Source: Clostridia bacterium
Lineage (GTDB): Bacteria; Bacillota; Clostridia; Oscillospirales; SIG627
Length of the DNA: 64,000 nt
Assembly (NCBI GenBank): GCA_017517325.1
Contig: JAFWZW010000010.1
Location: 62,001-126,000 of the forward strand
Direction: 5' to 3'
The translations under genes and the position numbers were made by a program. Below are positions 8,515 through 16,601 of this stretch, piece after piece; position 1 is the stretch's first letter; every line of letters starts with the position of its first letter. The notes under the pieces were generated by a model. It saw only the letters and a list, made by a program, of their open reading frames with translations. It did no database searches and was not told the origin of the DNA.

Positions 8515-10089
8515 TTATTTTTCAGCCGTAGGCCGGAAAACCTGTTGCGCTTCTTCTTCGCGGCGTACCGCCTCCAGAAGCTCTTCCTTTTTGCCGATGT
8601 AGCCATCGGGCAGTCTCTCTAAATATTGAGAGAAGCGAATGATCCCCGCCGTCAGAAGCTTATCCAAGGTTGCCACCTGCGCAAGCTCGCTCCAATGGCT
8701 GGAGGCACCCACCTGCGAGGTGCAGGAAAAGATCATGTTCTTCATCTCCTCAAGGGGCAAAACGCCGCCCAGCAACTCCCCCTTTTCACGGAAGAGCATC
8801 ACACGGGTGGGGTCGTAGTAATGGAAAATAAAATCCAGCCAGATCATACCAAGTCGCTCCACCGCCCCGTACAAGGCCTTGCGCTGAAGCTCCAGCGGCA
8901 CAGAGGAGCTCTGCTGAAGAGCGATGATCGCGCTGGTATTATCGGGATTTACGTTGCCCAAAGCGGCATCGGTAGCACCCATTAATTCCTTGGTGACGCT
9001 CATGGTCATATTAATCACGTCCAAAAAGCCCGCCTGCATACTGCCCGGCTCCATACGAAGGGCCGCATTTTCCACCGGCCCGTTCACCGCTACCGCCTCG
9101 CCGATCTCATCGGTCCATTCATCAATCAGGTTGGCGTTATACATCACCTTGGAGAAGGAAACGTCCATCATATGCTTCATCACCATAGCAAAGGCCTTGT
9201 TGATATAAAGCTGATTATCCACAAGGCTGGTGGCAACGGCCTGTCCGTGATAGGAGTTTTTCACCCGCTCCCAGTTCATCAGTACCACAGGATAAAGCTG
9301 CAGACCCGTATCCCGCTCCGGCGAGATCACCGCACCGCGACAGCTTTTGCGGAAGTGTACCGTTCCGTTTTTCTTGTAAAGCTTGATCACGTAGCTTGCC
9401 TTTGTACCCTCAAGCTCCTGCTTTCCGAAATCTCCCGCCTGCTCCCGCACGTCCCGATCCGCCACGATCTTATCTACCTCTTCAGGGGTAACACCTGCCA
9501 GGATCGCTTCACGGCGAAGTTTGGAAACAAGCTCCCGCCCCGTAAGCAGAATGTAAGGCTGCTCTTCCACCCGGGCAGTATTCACGTCTCCGAAAAAGAC
9601 CTGCGTTCCGTCGACCAAGCTGGTTACGAAATCACCCGAAAAGCCCTGTGCCGTTTTCTTGGCGGGATCCCAATATACGTAAAGGAACAGATCCCCCGTA
9701 ATAGCGGCATCCTGAAGCCCCTCGGTGAGGAGTCCCTCCAACTTATCCTTTTCAAGGCGATAATTGACATAGCGGCTTAAAAGCTGGCAGGCATCGTCCA
9801 CCCGCTTTCGCTCTTCGGGATTCTTCAGGCACCCCATTCCCTCCGCAGAAAAATGAAGAGAAAGCTTTTGGCTCATAATGGTGGAAATGAAAAAGTTGAT
9901 CACACGCTTGAATAAGTTGAAGACCGGTGTGGGAAGCTCGCCCTTTTCCACCCCCGCCCATTGATCACCGCGGTAAAACCGCTCGTTTCGGTTCACGGTA
10001 TCGTAAAGACCGATCCTTCGGTTGTATTCCCGTCCCTTTTCCAATAAGGCAAAGTCCTCGGTAAGAGTCCTTAGCATTGTTTCTTTCAT
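8515..10089 (-). CDS. Phage portal protein
   Basis: The 524-residue product has the layout of portal proteins of short-tailed phages. The N-terminal part contains NRNERFYRGDQW and PVFNLFKRVINFFIS. A mid-region reads DAAITGDLFLYVYWDP, followed by a helical segment with MGATDAALGNVNPDNTSAIIALQQSS, a portal signature. A C-terminal stem/crown ends in a charged helix. The portal forms the dodecameric ring through which DNA enters the capsid. It is the first gene of the six-gene cluster and starts at an ATG behind AAAGGAG. In free phages a large terminase gene usually lies just upstream; here the upstream neighbour is instead a divergent LysR gene. Confidence 0.85.
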   Translation of the reverse strand: MKETMLRTLTEDFALLEKGREYNRRIGLYDTVNRNERFYRGDQWAGVEKGELPTPVFNLFKRVINFFISTIMSQKLSLHFSAEGMGCLKNPEERKRVDDACQLLSRYVNYRLEKDKLEGLLTEGLQDAAITGDLFLYVYWDPAKKTAQGFSGDFVTSLVDGTQVFFGDVNTARVEEQPYILLTGRELVSKLRREAILAGVTPEEVDKIVADRDVREQAGDFGKQELEGTKASYVIKLYKKNGTVHFRKSCRGAVISPERDTGLQLYPVVLMNWERVKNSYHGQAVATSLVDNQLYINKAFAMVMKHMMDVSFSKVMYNANLIDEWTDEIGEAVAVNGPVENAALRMEPGSMQAGFLDVINMTMSVTKELMGATDAALGNVNPDNTSAIIALQQSSSVPLELQRKALYGAVERLGMIWLDFIFHYYDPTRVMLFREKGELLGGVLPLEEMKNMIFSCTSQVGASSHWSELAQVATLDKLLTAGIIRFSQYLERLPDGYIGKKEELLEAVRREEEAQQVFRPTAEK

Positions 10090-10124
10090 GGCAAATCTCC
10101 TTTGCGTTTTTTGTTTCTGACCGA

Positions 10125-10154
10125 AGTTTAATCTGCACTCATACTGCCACGCAA
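10125..10154 (-). promoter_or_regulatory. Possible promoter of the phage head module
   Basis: On the minus strand a TTGCGT box (10149-10154) and a TAAACT box (10125-10130) lie 18 bases apart, about 36 bases ahead of the portal start codon. Both are imperfect, so this is a moderate call. Confidence 0.4.
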
Positions 10155-10191
10155 TGACATCTTTTCTTTTTTGCCATTTTTTCTAAAATCC

Positions 10192-10220
10192 TTGACTTTT
10201 CATAGTCCCTTGTATATACT
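10192..10220 (+). promoter_or_regulatory. Sigma-A promoter of the lysR gene
   Basis: A TTGACT -35 box (10192-10197) and a TATACT -10 box (10215-10220) have a 17-base spacer. Transcription would run into the 11-base direct repeat and the lysR gene. Confidence 0.8.
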
Positions 10221-10261
10221 TATCTATAACGGATAGCGAATGTTTTTTCGCTTATCTATAA
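10219..10261 (+). promoter_or_regulatory. Direct repeat, possible LysR autoregulatory sites
   Basis: The 11-mer CTTATCTATAA occurs at 10219-10229 and 10251-10261, 32 bases (about three helical turns) apart, straddling the expected transcript start. The first copy is followed by GATAG, giving a TATC-N7-GATA inverted repeat that fits a LysR-type box. A small hairpin GCGAA/TTCGC lies between the copies. Confidence 0.45.
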
Positions 10262-10286
10262 TGCATTTCGAATAGGAAGACAAATT

Positions 10287-11162
10287 ATGGATATTAAAGT
10301 CCTACGGAACTTCGTTGAGATCGTGGATAGTGGCTCCCTGACCGCCGCCTCCAAAAAGCTTTTCATTGCCCAGCCCGCCCTCTCCAATCAGCTGAAGGCT
10401 CTGGAAAAGGAGCTGGATGCCACCCTGATCGAACGAAACTCCCGTCACCAAAAGTTGACGGATGCGGGCAAGCTTTTCTACAGCCGTGCCAAAAGCATCA
10501 TCTTTCAGGAAAACGCCATGTATCAGGAGATCGGAGATGCGCGTCAGGGCGAGGTAGGGTGTCTGAAGATCGCGGCCATTCAATCGGGCGAGATCAACCT
10601 GCTGCAGGAGATCATTCCACGCTTTGCCAAAGCCTTTCCCCGAATCACCTATGAATTTCAGGAAAAGGAAACGGAAAACACCCTTGAAATGCTGGCAGAC
10701 GGTACCGTTGAGATCGGCGTGGTCTCCACCCCTTTCCCCGTCAGTCCGGATATGGACGTAATGTATATCAGTGAGGAAAAGCTGGTCTGTGCCTACGACC
10801 CCTCGGTCTTCTCCTTTCCCGATCCCAAAGGGGAGATCGCCCTTTCCGACCTTGGAGATATGCCCATCCTGATGGTCTATCGTTATGAAGAAATGTTCCG
10901 CGCCCTTTGCCAGAAGGAGGGCTTCACTCCCAACGTGCGTGCACGGAATAAGCAGTTGACCATCAACATCAAGTGGGCTGAAGCGGGCCTTGGCATTGCC
11001 ATCGTTCCCGAAAACAGCCTTTCCTACAGTACGAAGCCCCTTGCCTTTAAGACTTTGCGCGGAGACGGACTCAGCACCCAGCGCGCCATTGTTACCATGA
11101 AAAACGGCTTTCATTCCAAGGCAGTGAAAAACTTCCTGGCTCTTTGTAAAGAGAATCTGTAA
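10287..11162 (+). CDS. LysR-family transcriptional regulator
   Basis: The 291-residue product has a winged helix-turn-helix at residues 1-65 (VLRNFVEIVDSGSLTAASKK, then QPALSNQLKALEKELD) and a periplasmic-binding-like effector domain from about 90 to 291. These are cytoplasmic regulators that usually control a divergent neighbour and themselves. The divergent neighbour here is the phage portal gene, 197 bases away. GAATAGGAAG precedes the ATG. No metabolic gene sits next to it to suggest the effector. The gene is intact and ends at a strong terminator. Confidence 0.9.
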   Translation: MDIKVLRNFVEIVDSGSLTAASKKLFIAQPALSNQLKALEKELDATLIERNSRHQKLTDAGKLFYSRAKSIIFQENAMYQEIGDARQGEVGCLKIAAIQSGEINLLQEIIPRFAKAFPRITYEFQEKETENTLEMLADGTVEIGVVSTPFPVSPDMDVMYISEEKLVCAYDPSVFSFPDPKGEIALSDLGDMPILMVYRYEEMFRALCQKEGFTPNVRARNKQLTINIKWAEAGLGIAIVPENSLSYSTKPLAFKTLRGDGLSTQRAIVTMKNGFHSKAVKNFLALCKENL

Positions 11163-11163
11163 C

Positions 11164-11206
11164 AAAAAAAGACCCAAAGGTTTGGTTCCAAACCTTTGGG
11201 TCTTTT
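11164..11206. terminator. Bidirectional terminator between lysR and the foldase operon
   Basis: A 14-bp perfect stem (GACCCAAAGGTTTG at 11171-11184, its complement at 11189-11202) has a 4-base loop. An A-run lies on the left and TTTT on the right, so it can serve both converging transcripts. Confidence 0.9.
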
Positions 11207-11217
11207 CTACGTTATTC

Positions 11218-12312
11218 TTAAGGCTCCAGCCTCTTTACCTGCTGCACCAGCTGTTGAAAGCTCTTTTCCCACAAAAGGCTCTCACGGATCTCTTTTGGGG
11301 TGTAGGCAGCTTCAAATTCCTCTACGCTTCCATAGCCGGATTCATCCACACCGCCTTCCGCTTCAAAAAGCCGCTCCAGCCCTTCCTTATATTCCGCCTC
11401 GGAAAGCTCCGTTCCCATCAGGCGGGAAAGCTGAATGCAGGCCATATCGTTTTTCGTTTGCTCTTTTGCCTTTTCCTGAATCAGCTTTTCATACGCATCC
11501 TCGGTAGTGGCGAGGTACTGCGCAAGATATTGCTCCAGCGGAACGCCCAGCTGCTCTGCGGCCGCGGTGGCTTCGTTCCAACCACGCTCCACGTAGGCGT
11601 TCAATTCTTCTTTCGGATATTTCTTTACTTCCACGGAATCCATATAGGCAAGAAACACAGCCTGATCCCGCGCCGCCGCCTTTTGGCTCAAAATGGATTC
11701 CTCAAGCGCAAGACGGAACGAAGCCACCGAAGCAAAGGTGCCTCCTTCGCCCTCCAAGCCGGAAACGAAATCTTCATTGCATTCCGGCAGATAATGCTGG
11801 TAGATGGCCTTGACCTTTCCCTTCAGGGTCACCGTCAGACCTGCCCAACCGCCGATGGAGGCATCCTCCTTAGGAAAGGTATACTCTGCTTCCCTTTCCT
11901 CCCCAACACGTGCACCGATAAGCGTTTCACCCATCAGCTTATCCATATCTCCAAAGCCGTCTGAGCCCACGATGATCTGGTAGGCTTCCTCGGTGTAGTC
12001 CTTCATTTCCTCATCACCGCGGAACATCTGATACAGGATCTCCACCTTGTTGTACCGCTCCACCACGCCCTGAGCCTTTTCCTCAAAGGAAGCGTAGGAA
12101 AGCAGCACCTGAAGCTGAGCCTCATCCACCTCTTCCGTGGTACAAACCGAAGGATCGGGGTAAGCCGCCGCAAGCTCCGAAAGCTCCCCCACCTGAATAT
12201 AGCGGGAAAGGTCGTAATCGTAGCGCTCGGTGGACGCATCGCTTTTCCCGCAGGAAACCGATGCCCCTGCCACGAAAAGCAGGCTGATCAAAAGCGCCAG
12301 CACTCTTTTCAT
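11218..12312 (-). CDS. Trigger-factor-like exported lipoprotein (third paralogue)
   Basis: From the ATG at 12312 the product has 364 residues: a lipoprotein signal peptide with the lipidation Cys at about residue 21 (GASVSCGKSD), a divergent FKBP-like segment at roughly 70-170 (YNKVEILYQ ... YTFPK), then a long helical region like the trigger-factor C-terminal arms. The FKBP loop G-x-x-F-x-P-G-F is replaced by VGSDGFGDM, so prolyl isomerase activity is doubtful. AGGAG is 7 bases from this ATG and too close to an earlier ATG at 12318. It follows its paralogue by 10 bases in an envelope operon. The inferred role is chaperoning of exported proteins outside the membrane. Confidence 0.7.
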   Translation of the reverse strand: MKRVLALLISLLFVAGASVSCGKSDASTERYDYDLSRYIQVGELSELAAAYPDPSVCTTEEVDEAQLQVLLSYASFEEKAQGVVERYNKVEILYQMFRGDEEMKDYTEEAYQIIVGSDGFGDMDKLMGETLIGARVGEEREAEYTFPKEDASIGGWAGLTVTLKGKVKAIYQHYLPECNEDFVSGLEGEGGTFASVASFRLALEESILSQKAAARDQAVFLAYMDSVEVKKYPKEELNAYVERGWNEATAAAEQLGVPLEQYLAQYLATTEDAYEKLIQEKAKEQTKNDMACIQLSRLMGTELSEAEYKEGLERLFEAEGGVDESGYGSVEEFEAAYTPKEIRESLLWEKSFQQLVQQVKRLEP

Positions 12313-12322
12313 ATTCATTCTC

Positions 12323-13465
12323 CTATTCCGCACGAACCGCATTTTCCACCATTGAAAGAAGGGCCTTGTCTCTTAAAAGATTCTCCCAGATCTGTTCCTT
12401 GGTGTAATACGCCTCGTAATCCTCAATACTGGGCAGTCCGGCCTCATCCTTTTCAAAATAGGCCTTCAGCCCCGCCCGGTATTCTTCCGGGGTCAGGGTA
12501 ATTTCAAGCACACGCACAAGCTGAGTAAAGATCATATCGTTCTTCACCATTTCCTTGGCGTAAAGCTCCATTTCTTTTTCAAAGCCCGCCCCATCGGTCT
12601 CCATATATTCTGTCAGGAATACATCCAACTCCATTCCCAGAGCACGGGCAAATTCCGTATAATAGCTTCTGTAATCCTCACAATATGCCTGAAGCTCTGC
12701 TTCGGGGTAGCCCAAAACCGCAACGTCGCGGCAAAAGGCAGTCCAGACGGCGGAAATGCGCTCCTCCTCTTTACGAGCCAGAACGTCCGTTTCCACCGAA
12801 GCGTAAAAGGCATCCACCGTTGCATCCTCAAAGCCTTCCATAGCTTGGACGAAATCCAGATCCACCTCCGGCAGGATCGCACGTTCGATCTTTTTCACAA
12901 CGCCCTTGACGATCACGGTCTTTCCGGCATAATCCCCTTCCAGAACCGATTCGGGGAAAGTATAATCCGTCCACCGAAGCTCTCCTACGGCGGCACCCGA
13001 CAGTGCCTGTGCCAAGGCAGCCTTTTCTCCGTCGATCCCATCCTGCCCCACGATGATCTCCGTTTCGGGCGCGCTGAGGGCTGCATCCTCCTGCCCCCCA
13101 AGCATTACCTGAAAGGAAAGGGTCACCTTATCGAAGCGCTCCACCACTCCTTCCTTTTCTTCAAAGGTAGCAAGAGCAAGGCGGATCTGATCCACCGCCT
13201 CCTGCACCTCCTCAGGGGTACAGGCACCGGGCTCGTCAAAGGATGCCACCACCCCGTAAGGTGACGGCAGGGTCACGTATACGGAAAGATCGTAGGGGTA
13301 ACTGTCGATCACCACCGGCTCCTCTTCCTTTTCCTCCACCACCTCCGTTGGTGGAGGGGCAGGCTCTTTTTCGGGGGGTGGAACGCACAGCCCGTCTCCT
13401 CCCATAAAAAGCATTGGCGGCAACGAAAGGACGAGAATGAGAATGACGGTCAATACCCGTTTCAT
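12323..13465 (-). CDS. Trigger-factor-like exported protein (second paralogue)
   Basis: The product has 380 residues: a hydrophobic leader (residues 1-25), a Pro/Glu-rich linker (28-52), an FKBP-like segment (about 105-200) and a helical C-terminal region (205-380). The alignment-like order (YPYDLSVYV, FDKVTLSFQ, DYTFPES, VKKIE, LPEVDLDFVQ) matches its two neighbours, so the three are paralogues. The active-site loop of FKBP is not preserved. The leader ends GGDGLCVPPPE, which is a poor lipobox, so it may be membrane-anchored rather than lipidated. Its ATG overlaps the previous stop as TAATG with no good ribosome site, implying coupled translation. Confidence 0.7.
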   Translation of the reverse strand: MKRVLTVILILVLSLPPMLFMGGDGLCVPPPEKEPAPPPTEVVEEKEEEPVVIDSYPYDLSVYVTLPSPYGVVASFDEPGACTPEEVQEAVDQIRLALATFEEKEGVVERFDKVTLSFQVMLGGQEDAALSAPETEIIVGQDGIDGEKAALAQALSGAAVGELRWTDYTFPESVLEGDYAGKTVIVKGVVKKIERAILPEVDLDFVQAMEGFEDATVDAFYASVETDVLARKEEERISAVWTAFCRDVAVLGYPEAELQAYCEDYRSYYTEFARALGMELDVFLTEYMETDGAGFEKEMELYAKEMVKNDMIFTQLVRVLEITLTPEEYRAGLKAYFEKDEAGLPSIEDYEAYYTKEQIWENLLRDKALLSMVENAVRAE

Positions 13466-14694
13466 TACTGTGCGGCCTTTACTGCGTTCTCTACCAAAAA
13501 TTCAATGGCGGCGGCGCTGATCACGCTCTGCTCGAAGTAATCCGCACCGTACAGATCCGTATAATCCGTGATGAAGCTTTCCATATTGCCGTAATAAGTA
13601 CCTTGGCTGGAATAAAGCCCTGCGATCATAGCCTCCAGCTGCTCGTCACTGCAGGTAATGCCTTCCTTTTCCGCTACGGCATTGAGCATCAGGGAAGCGG
13701 CAACCATTTCTTTTCCGTAAGCAAGAGCGTCTGCGTCAAACTCCTCGTAGGATACGCCGTATTGCTCTTCGCAAAATTCCTCTACCGTCTGCCCCTCTTC
13801 CATTTCACTGGTATAGGTTTCAATAAATTGTCTGCGGAAGAAGTCAACCTCTGCATCGGGATACGAAATCACCTCAGAGGAATCATACAATGCTCTCTGC
13901 ACGTAATTTGCCTTGGCAGTATAGGCGTTGGCGGAACGCTCGTTCTCAAGGAAGTTGCGAATATCTGCCTTTACCTCCTCCATATCCTTAAAGCTTGAGC
14001 CGTAAAGGGTGTTGATCTCCTCCACCGTTACGGGTACGAGGTTTTTGGGTCTTTGCACCTTTTTTACCGTTACGTAAAACTGAACGCTCTTTCCTGCCAC
14101 ATCGGGGGCGTCGTAATAAGGGGAGAATTTCAGATCCAGAACGGTCTCTTCCCCGATCTTCTTTCCGATCAGGCCGCTTTCAAAGCCGGGAATAAACTGG
14201 TTACTGCCAATGAGAAGCTCCGCGTCGGTGGCGGTGGTGCTATCCATGGCTTCCCCGTCTACCAGACCCTTGTAATCCATGGTCACCATATCAAATTTTT
14301 GAACTTCCCCTTGGGTCACCTCTTCCAAATCGTCTTCTTTCAGGATCCCCACCACCTGAATGCCGGTGATGTAATCGTCTACCATTTCATCGGTAACCGT
14401 TTCATTGAGCAATTCATCGTCAGGGTAAGAAATACCCTTGTATTCGCCTAAATTATAGTACTGGGAAGGGTTCTCAAACTGAAACAGCAGATTGTCGTTG
14501 AATTTTCCTGCGCGGTAATCGCTGACGAATTTTTTCAGTGCCGCTTCATCCGCCTCCGCTTGCTCCGTGGGGGATAATTCCTCGTTTTCAAAAAATCCGT
14601 CTTCCGTGGTCACGCTCTCCGTTTCGCCGCAGGCGGTGAAGGAAAGGAGCATCAGTGCCGCAAGCAAAAGGGACGTCCATCTTTTCATATTCAT
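13465..14694 (-). CDS. FKBP/trigger-factor-type peptidyl-prolyl isomerase lipoprotein
   Basis: The product has 409 residues. The signal peptide ends in the lipobox SFTAC (lipidated Cys22). An FKBP domain at about 127-215 keeps the canonical motif LLIGSNQFIPGFESGLIG, followed by helical trigger-factor C-terminal-like arms to the end. This is the only one of the three paralogues with an intact FKBP loop, so it is the likely active prolyl isomerase. It would sit on the outer face of the membrane. AGGAG lies 9 bases before the ATG at 14694. The gene lies two genes downstream of lgt, the enzyme that would lipidate it, with folD between them. Confidence 0.85.
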   Translation of the reverse strand: MNMKRWTSLLLAALMLLSFTACGETESVTTEDGFFENEELSPTEQAEADEAALKKFVSDYRAGKFNDNLLFQFENPSQYYNLGEYKGISYPDDELLNETVTDEMVDDYITGIQVVGILKEDDLEEVTQGEVQKFDMVTMDYKGLVDGEAMDSTTATDAELLIGSNQFIPGFESGLIGKKIGEETVLDLKFSPYYDAPDVAGKSVQFYVTVKKVQRPKNLVPVTVEEINTLYGSSFKDMEEVKADIRNFLENERSANAYTAKANYVQRALYDSSEVISYPDAEVDFFRRQFIETYTSEMEEGQTVEEFCEEQYGVSYEEFDADALAYGKEMVAASLMLNAVAEKEGITCSDEQLEAMIAGLYSSQGTYYGNMESFITDYTDLYGADYFEQSVISAAAIEFLVENAVKAAQ

Positions 14695-14710
14695 TTCGGT
14701 CTTCTCCTAA

Positions 14711-15565
14711 TTATTTTATGTTTGCCGCCTTACGGGCGGAGGTCAAAGTGTTCTGAAGCAAAAGGGTAATGGTCATAGGGCCGACGCCGCCGGGCACGGG
14801 GGTAATAAAGGAGGCCTTTTTCTCTACGGCGTCAAAATCCACGTCGCCGCACAGTCCCTTTTCATCACGGTTCATTCCCACATCAATGACCACAGCCCCT
14901 TCCTTTACCATATCCTCGGTAACGAAGCGTGCCTTGCCTACCGCCGCCACCAGAATATCCGCCTGACGGCAGATCTCTTTCAAGTTTTGGGTGCGGGAAT
15001 GGCAAATGGTCACCGTTGCGTTTTTATGCAGAAGGAGCATTGCCATGGGCTTTCCTACAATGTTACTGCGTCCGATCACCACTGCGTGCTTTCCCGCAGG
15101 GTCAATATCGTAGGCAGCAAGAAGCTCCATAATACCCGCAGGGGTGCAGGGAACGAAATCAAATTCCCCGGTCATGATCCTGCCCACGTTTTCAAAGGAA
15201 AAGGCATCCACGTCTTTTTTGGGGTCGATACGGGCGATCACCTTTTTATCGTCAATGTGCTTCGGGACGGGAAGCTGAACCAGGATCCCGTGGATCCGGG
15301 GATCTGCATTCAGAGAATCGATCAGCTCCAAAAGCTCCTCTTCGGAGGTCTCTCCCCCAAGGCGGTATTCTCTGGAAAGAAATCCAACTTCCTCGCAAGC
15401 CTTCTTTTTGTTTCTCACGTAGATCTGCGAAGCGGGGTCCTCCCCCACCAGTATCACCGCAAGGCCGGGGCGAAGGCCGGTTTTGCCTACCAGCTCCTCA
15501 CATTTCCTGCGGATCTTATCTCTTACGCTTTGGGAAACCTCTTTCCCGTTAATGATCTGTGCCAT
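14711..15565 (-). CDS. folD: Methylenetetrahydrofolate dehydrogenase / cyclohydrolase FolD
   Basis: This bifunctional cytosolic enzyme interconverts 5,10-methylene-THF, methenyl-THF and 10-formyl-THF. The catalytic motif YVRNKKKACEEVG (active Lys), the substrate motif GILVQLPVPKH, the folate signature near DVDAFS, the NADP-binding loop VVIGRSNIVGKP and the ending FITPVPGGVGPMT are all present. The 284-residue length from the ATG at 15565 is normal, and AGGAGGGGGAAG sets this start; a longer in-frame extension lies inside lgt. It overlaps the end of lgt by 17 bases. Its membership in an otherwise envelope-related operon is probably incidental. Confidence 0.97.
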   Translation of the reverse strand: MAQIINGKEVSQSVRDKIRRKCEELVGKTGLRPGLAVILVGEDPASQIYVRNKKKACEEVGFLSREYRLGGETSEEELLELIDSLNADPRIHGILVQLPVPKHIDDKKVIARIDPKKDVDAFSFENVGRIMTGEFDFVPCTPAGIMELLAAYDIDPAGKHAVVIGRSNIVGKPMAMLLLHKNATVTICHSRTQNLKEICRQADILVAAVGKARFVTEDMVKEGAVVIDVGMNRDEKGLCGDVDFDAVEKKASFITPVPGGVGPMTITLLLQNTLTSARKAANIK

Positions 15566-16601
15566 CTTCCCCCTCCTTCTCCTCAGCAGGTAAATCTGCG
15601 GCGACGGATTCGGGGGGAACCTCGTCAACGTCTTCTTTAACAGTTTCTTCTTCAGCAGGTGCCTCTTTGGTCGTCTCTTCTTCAGCAGGTGCTTCTTCGG
15701 CGGTTGCCGCTTCCGTTACAGCCTCGGCGGACACCGCTTCTGCAGGCAGGCTCTCCCCTCCGTTTTCCTCTGCAGCTTCCCCTTCTGCAGGAGCAGGATT
15801 CTTTTTCAACACGGTCAGAAGCACGAAAAGGATCACACCGCCCAAAGCGGTAAGGATCCCGATGCACTGGGCAAGGCGCAGAGAGCCTACGTAGAGAGAA
15901 TCCGTTCTCAGCCCCTCCACCAGCGTTCTTCCGATGCCATACCAGGTAAGATAGAAACAGAATACCTGACCGTCTGCCTTCTTAAAGCGGTAGACCAAAA
16001 AGCTTGCCAGAAGAAAGCCGGTAAAGGTAATGAGGGATTCATACAGGAAGGTGGGGTGCACGGGCCCTTCCCCGTTGACCATCATACCCCAGGGCAAATC
16101 CGTTACGGTACCGTGGGCCTCGCCGTTGACGAAGTTCCCCCAGCGGCCGATGGCCTGAGCCAGAAGAAGACCGGGAACCATAGCATCAAAGACCTTCAGG
16201 GGGTTGTGCTTTTTTACCTTTGCCACCACAAGGATCGCCAGCGCACCGGCGATCACCGCGCCGTAAATGGCAATACCGCCGTTCCAGATGGCAATCATTT
16301 CGGAAAAGCTATCATACATTTCCAGTTTGGAAAGAACGTACATCACTCTGGCACCCACCACGCCGATGGGAATACAGAAAATGAAGTAATCTAAAAAGGA
16401 ATCCAAATTAAAGCCTTCCTTTTTGGTGGCGTTTCTCAAAACCACCGCACAGCCCAGGATCATGCCCACGCAAATGATCAGCCCGTACCATGCAATGGAA
16501 AGAAAGCCGAACAGATCTTTTACCACATAGCGATCCAGAACCCAAGGGCCCCAGTTAAATTCCGGGAAGGAAATTACGGTCGTAGAAGCAGCTTGTATCA
16601 T
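15549..16601 (-). CDS. lgt: Prolipoprotein diacylglyceryl transferase with acidic tail
   Basis: Lgt transfers diacylglycerol from phosphatidylglycerol to the lipobox Cys of prelipoproteins in the membrane. The family signature GRWGNFVNGEAHG (Arg153, Asn156, Glu161) and about seven membrane segments between residues 30 and 265 are visible. Residues 269-350 form an unusual Ala/Glu/Pro-rich tail of about 80 residues with a 10-residue repeat (EAPAEEET), predicted to be disordered in the cytoplasm; ordinary Lgt ends soon after the last helix. The start overlaps the previous stop as TAATG with GGAG upstream. The gene sits among lipoprotein genes that are its likely substrates. Confidence 0.95.
   Translation of the reverse strand: MIQAASTTVISFPEFNWGPWVLDRYVVKDLFGFLSIAWYGLIICVGMILGCAVVLRNATKKEGFNLDSFLDYFIFCIPIGVVGARVMYVLSKLEMYDSFSEMIAIWNGGIAIYGAVIAGALAILVVAKVKKHNPLKVFDAMVPGLLLAQAIGRWGNFVNGEAHGTVTDLPWGMMVNGEGPVHPTFLYESLITFTGFLLASFLVYRFKKADGQVFCFYLTWYGIGRTLVEGLRTDSLYVGSLRLAQCIGILTALGGVILFVLLTVLKKNPAPAEGEAAEENGGESLPAEAVSAEAVTEAATAEEAPAEEETTKEAPAEEETVKEDVDEVPPESVAADLPAEEKEGEDGTDH

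Noticed and set aside
4250..10089. Calling the cluster a complete prophage.
   Set aside because: Terminase, integrase, replication, lysis, tail-fibre and regulatory phage genes are all missing in the window, so only a head module can be supported.
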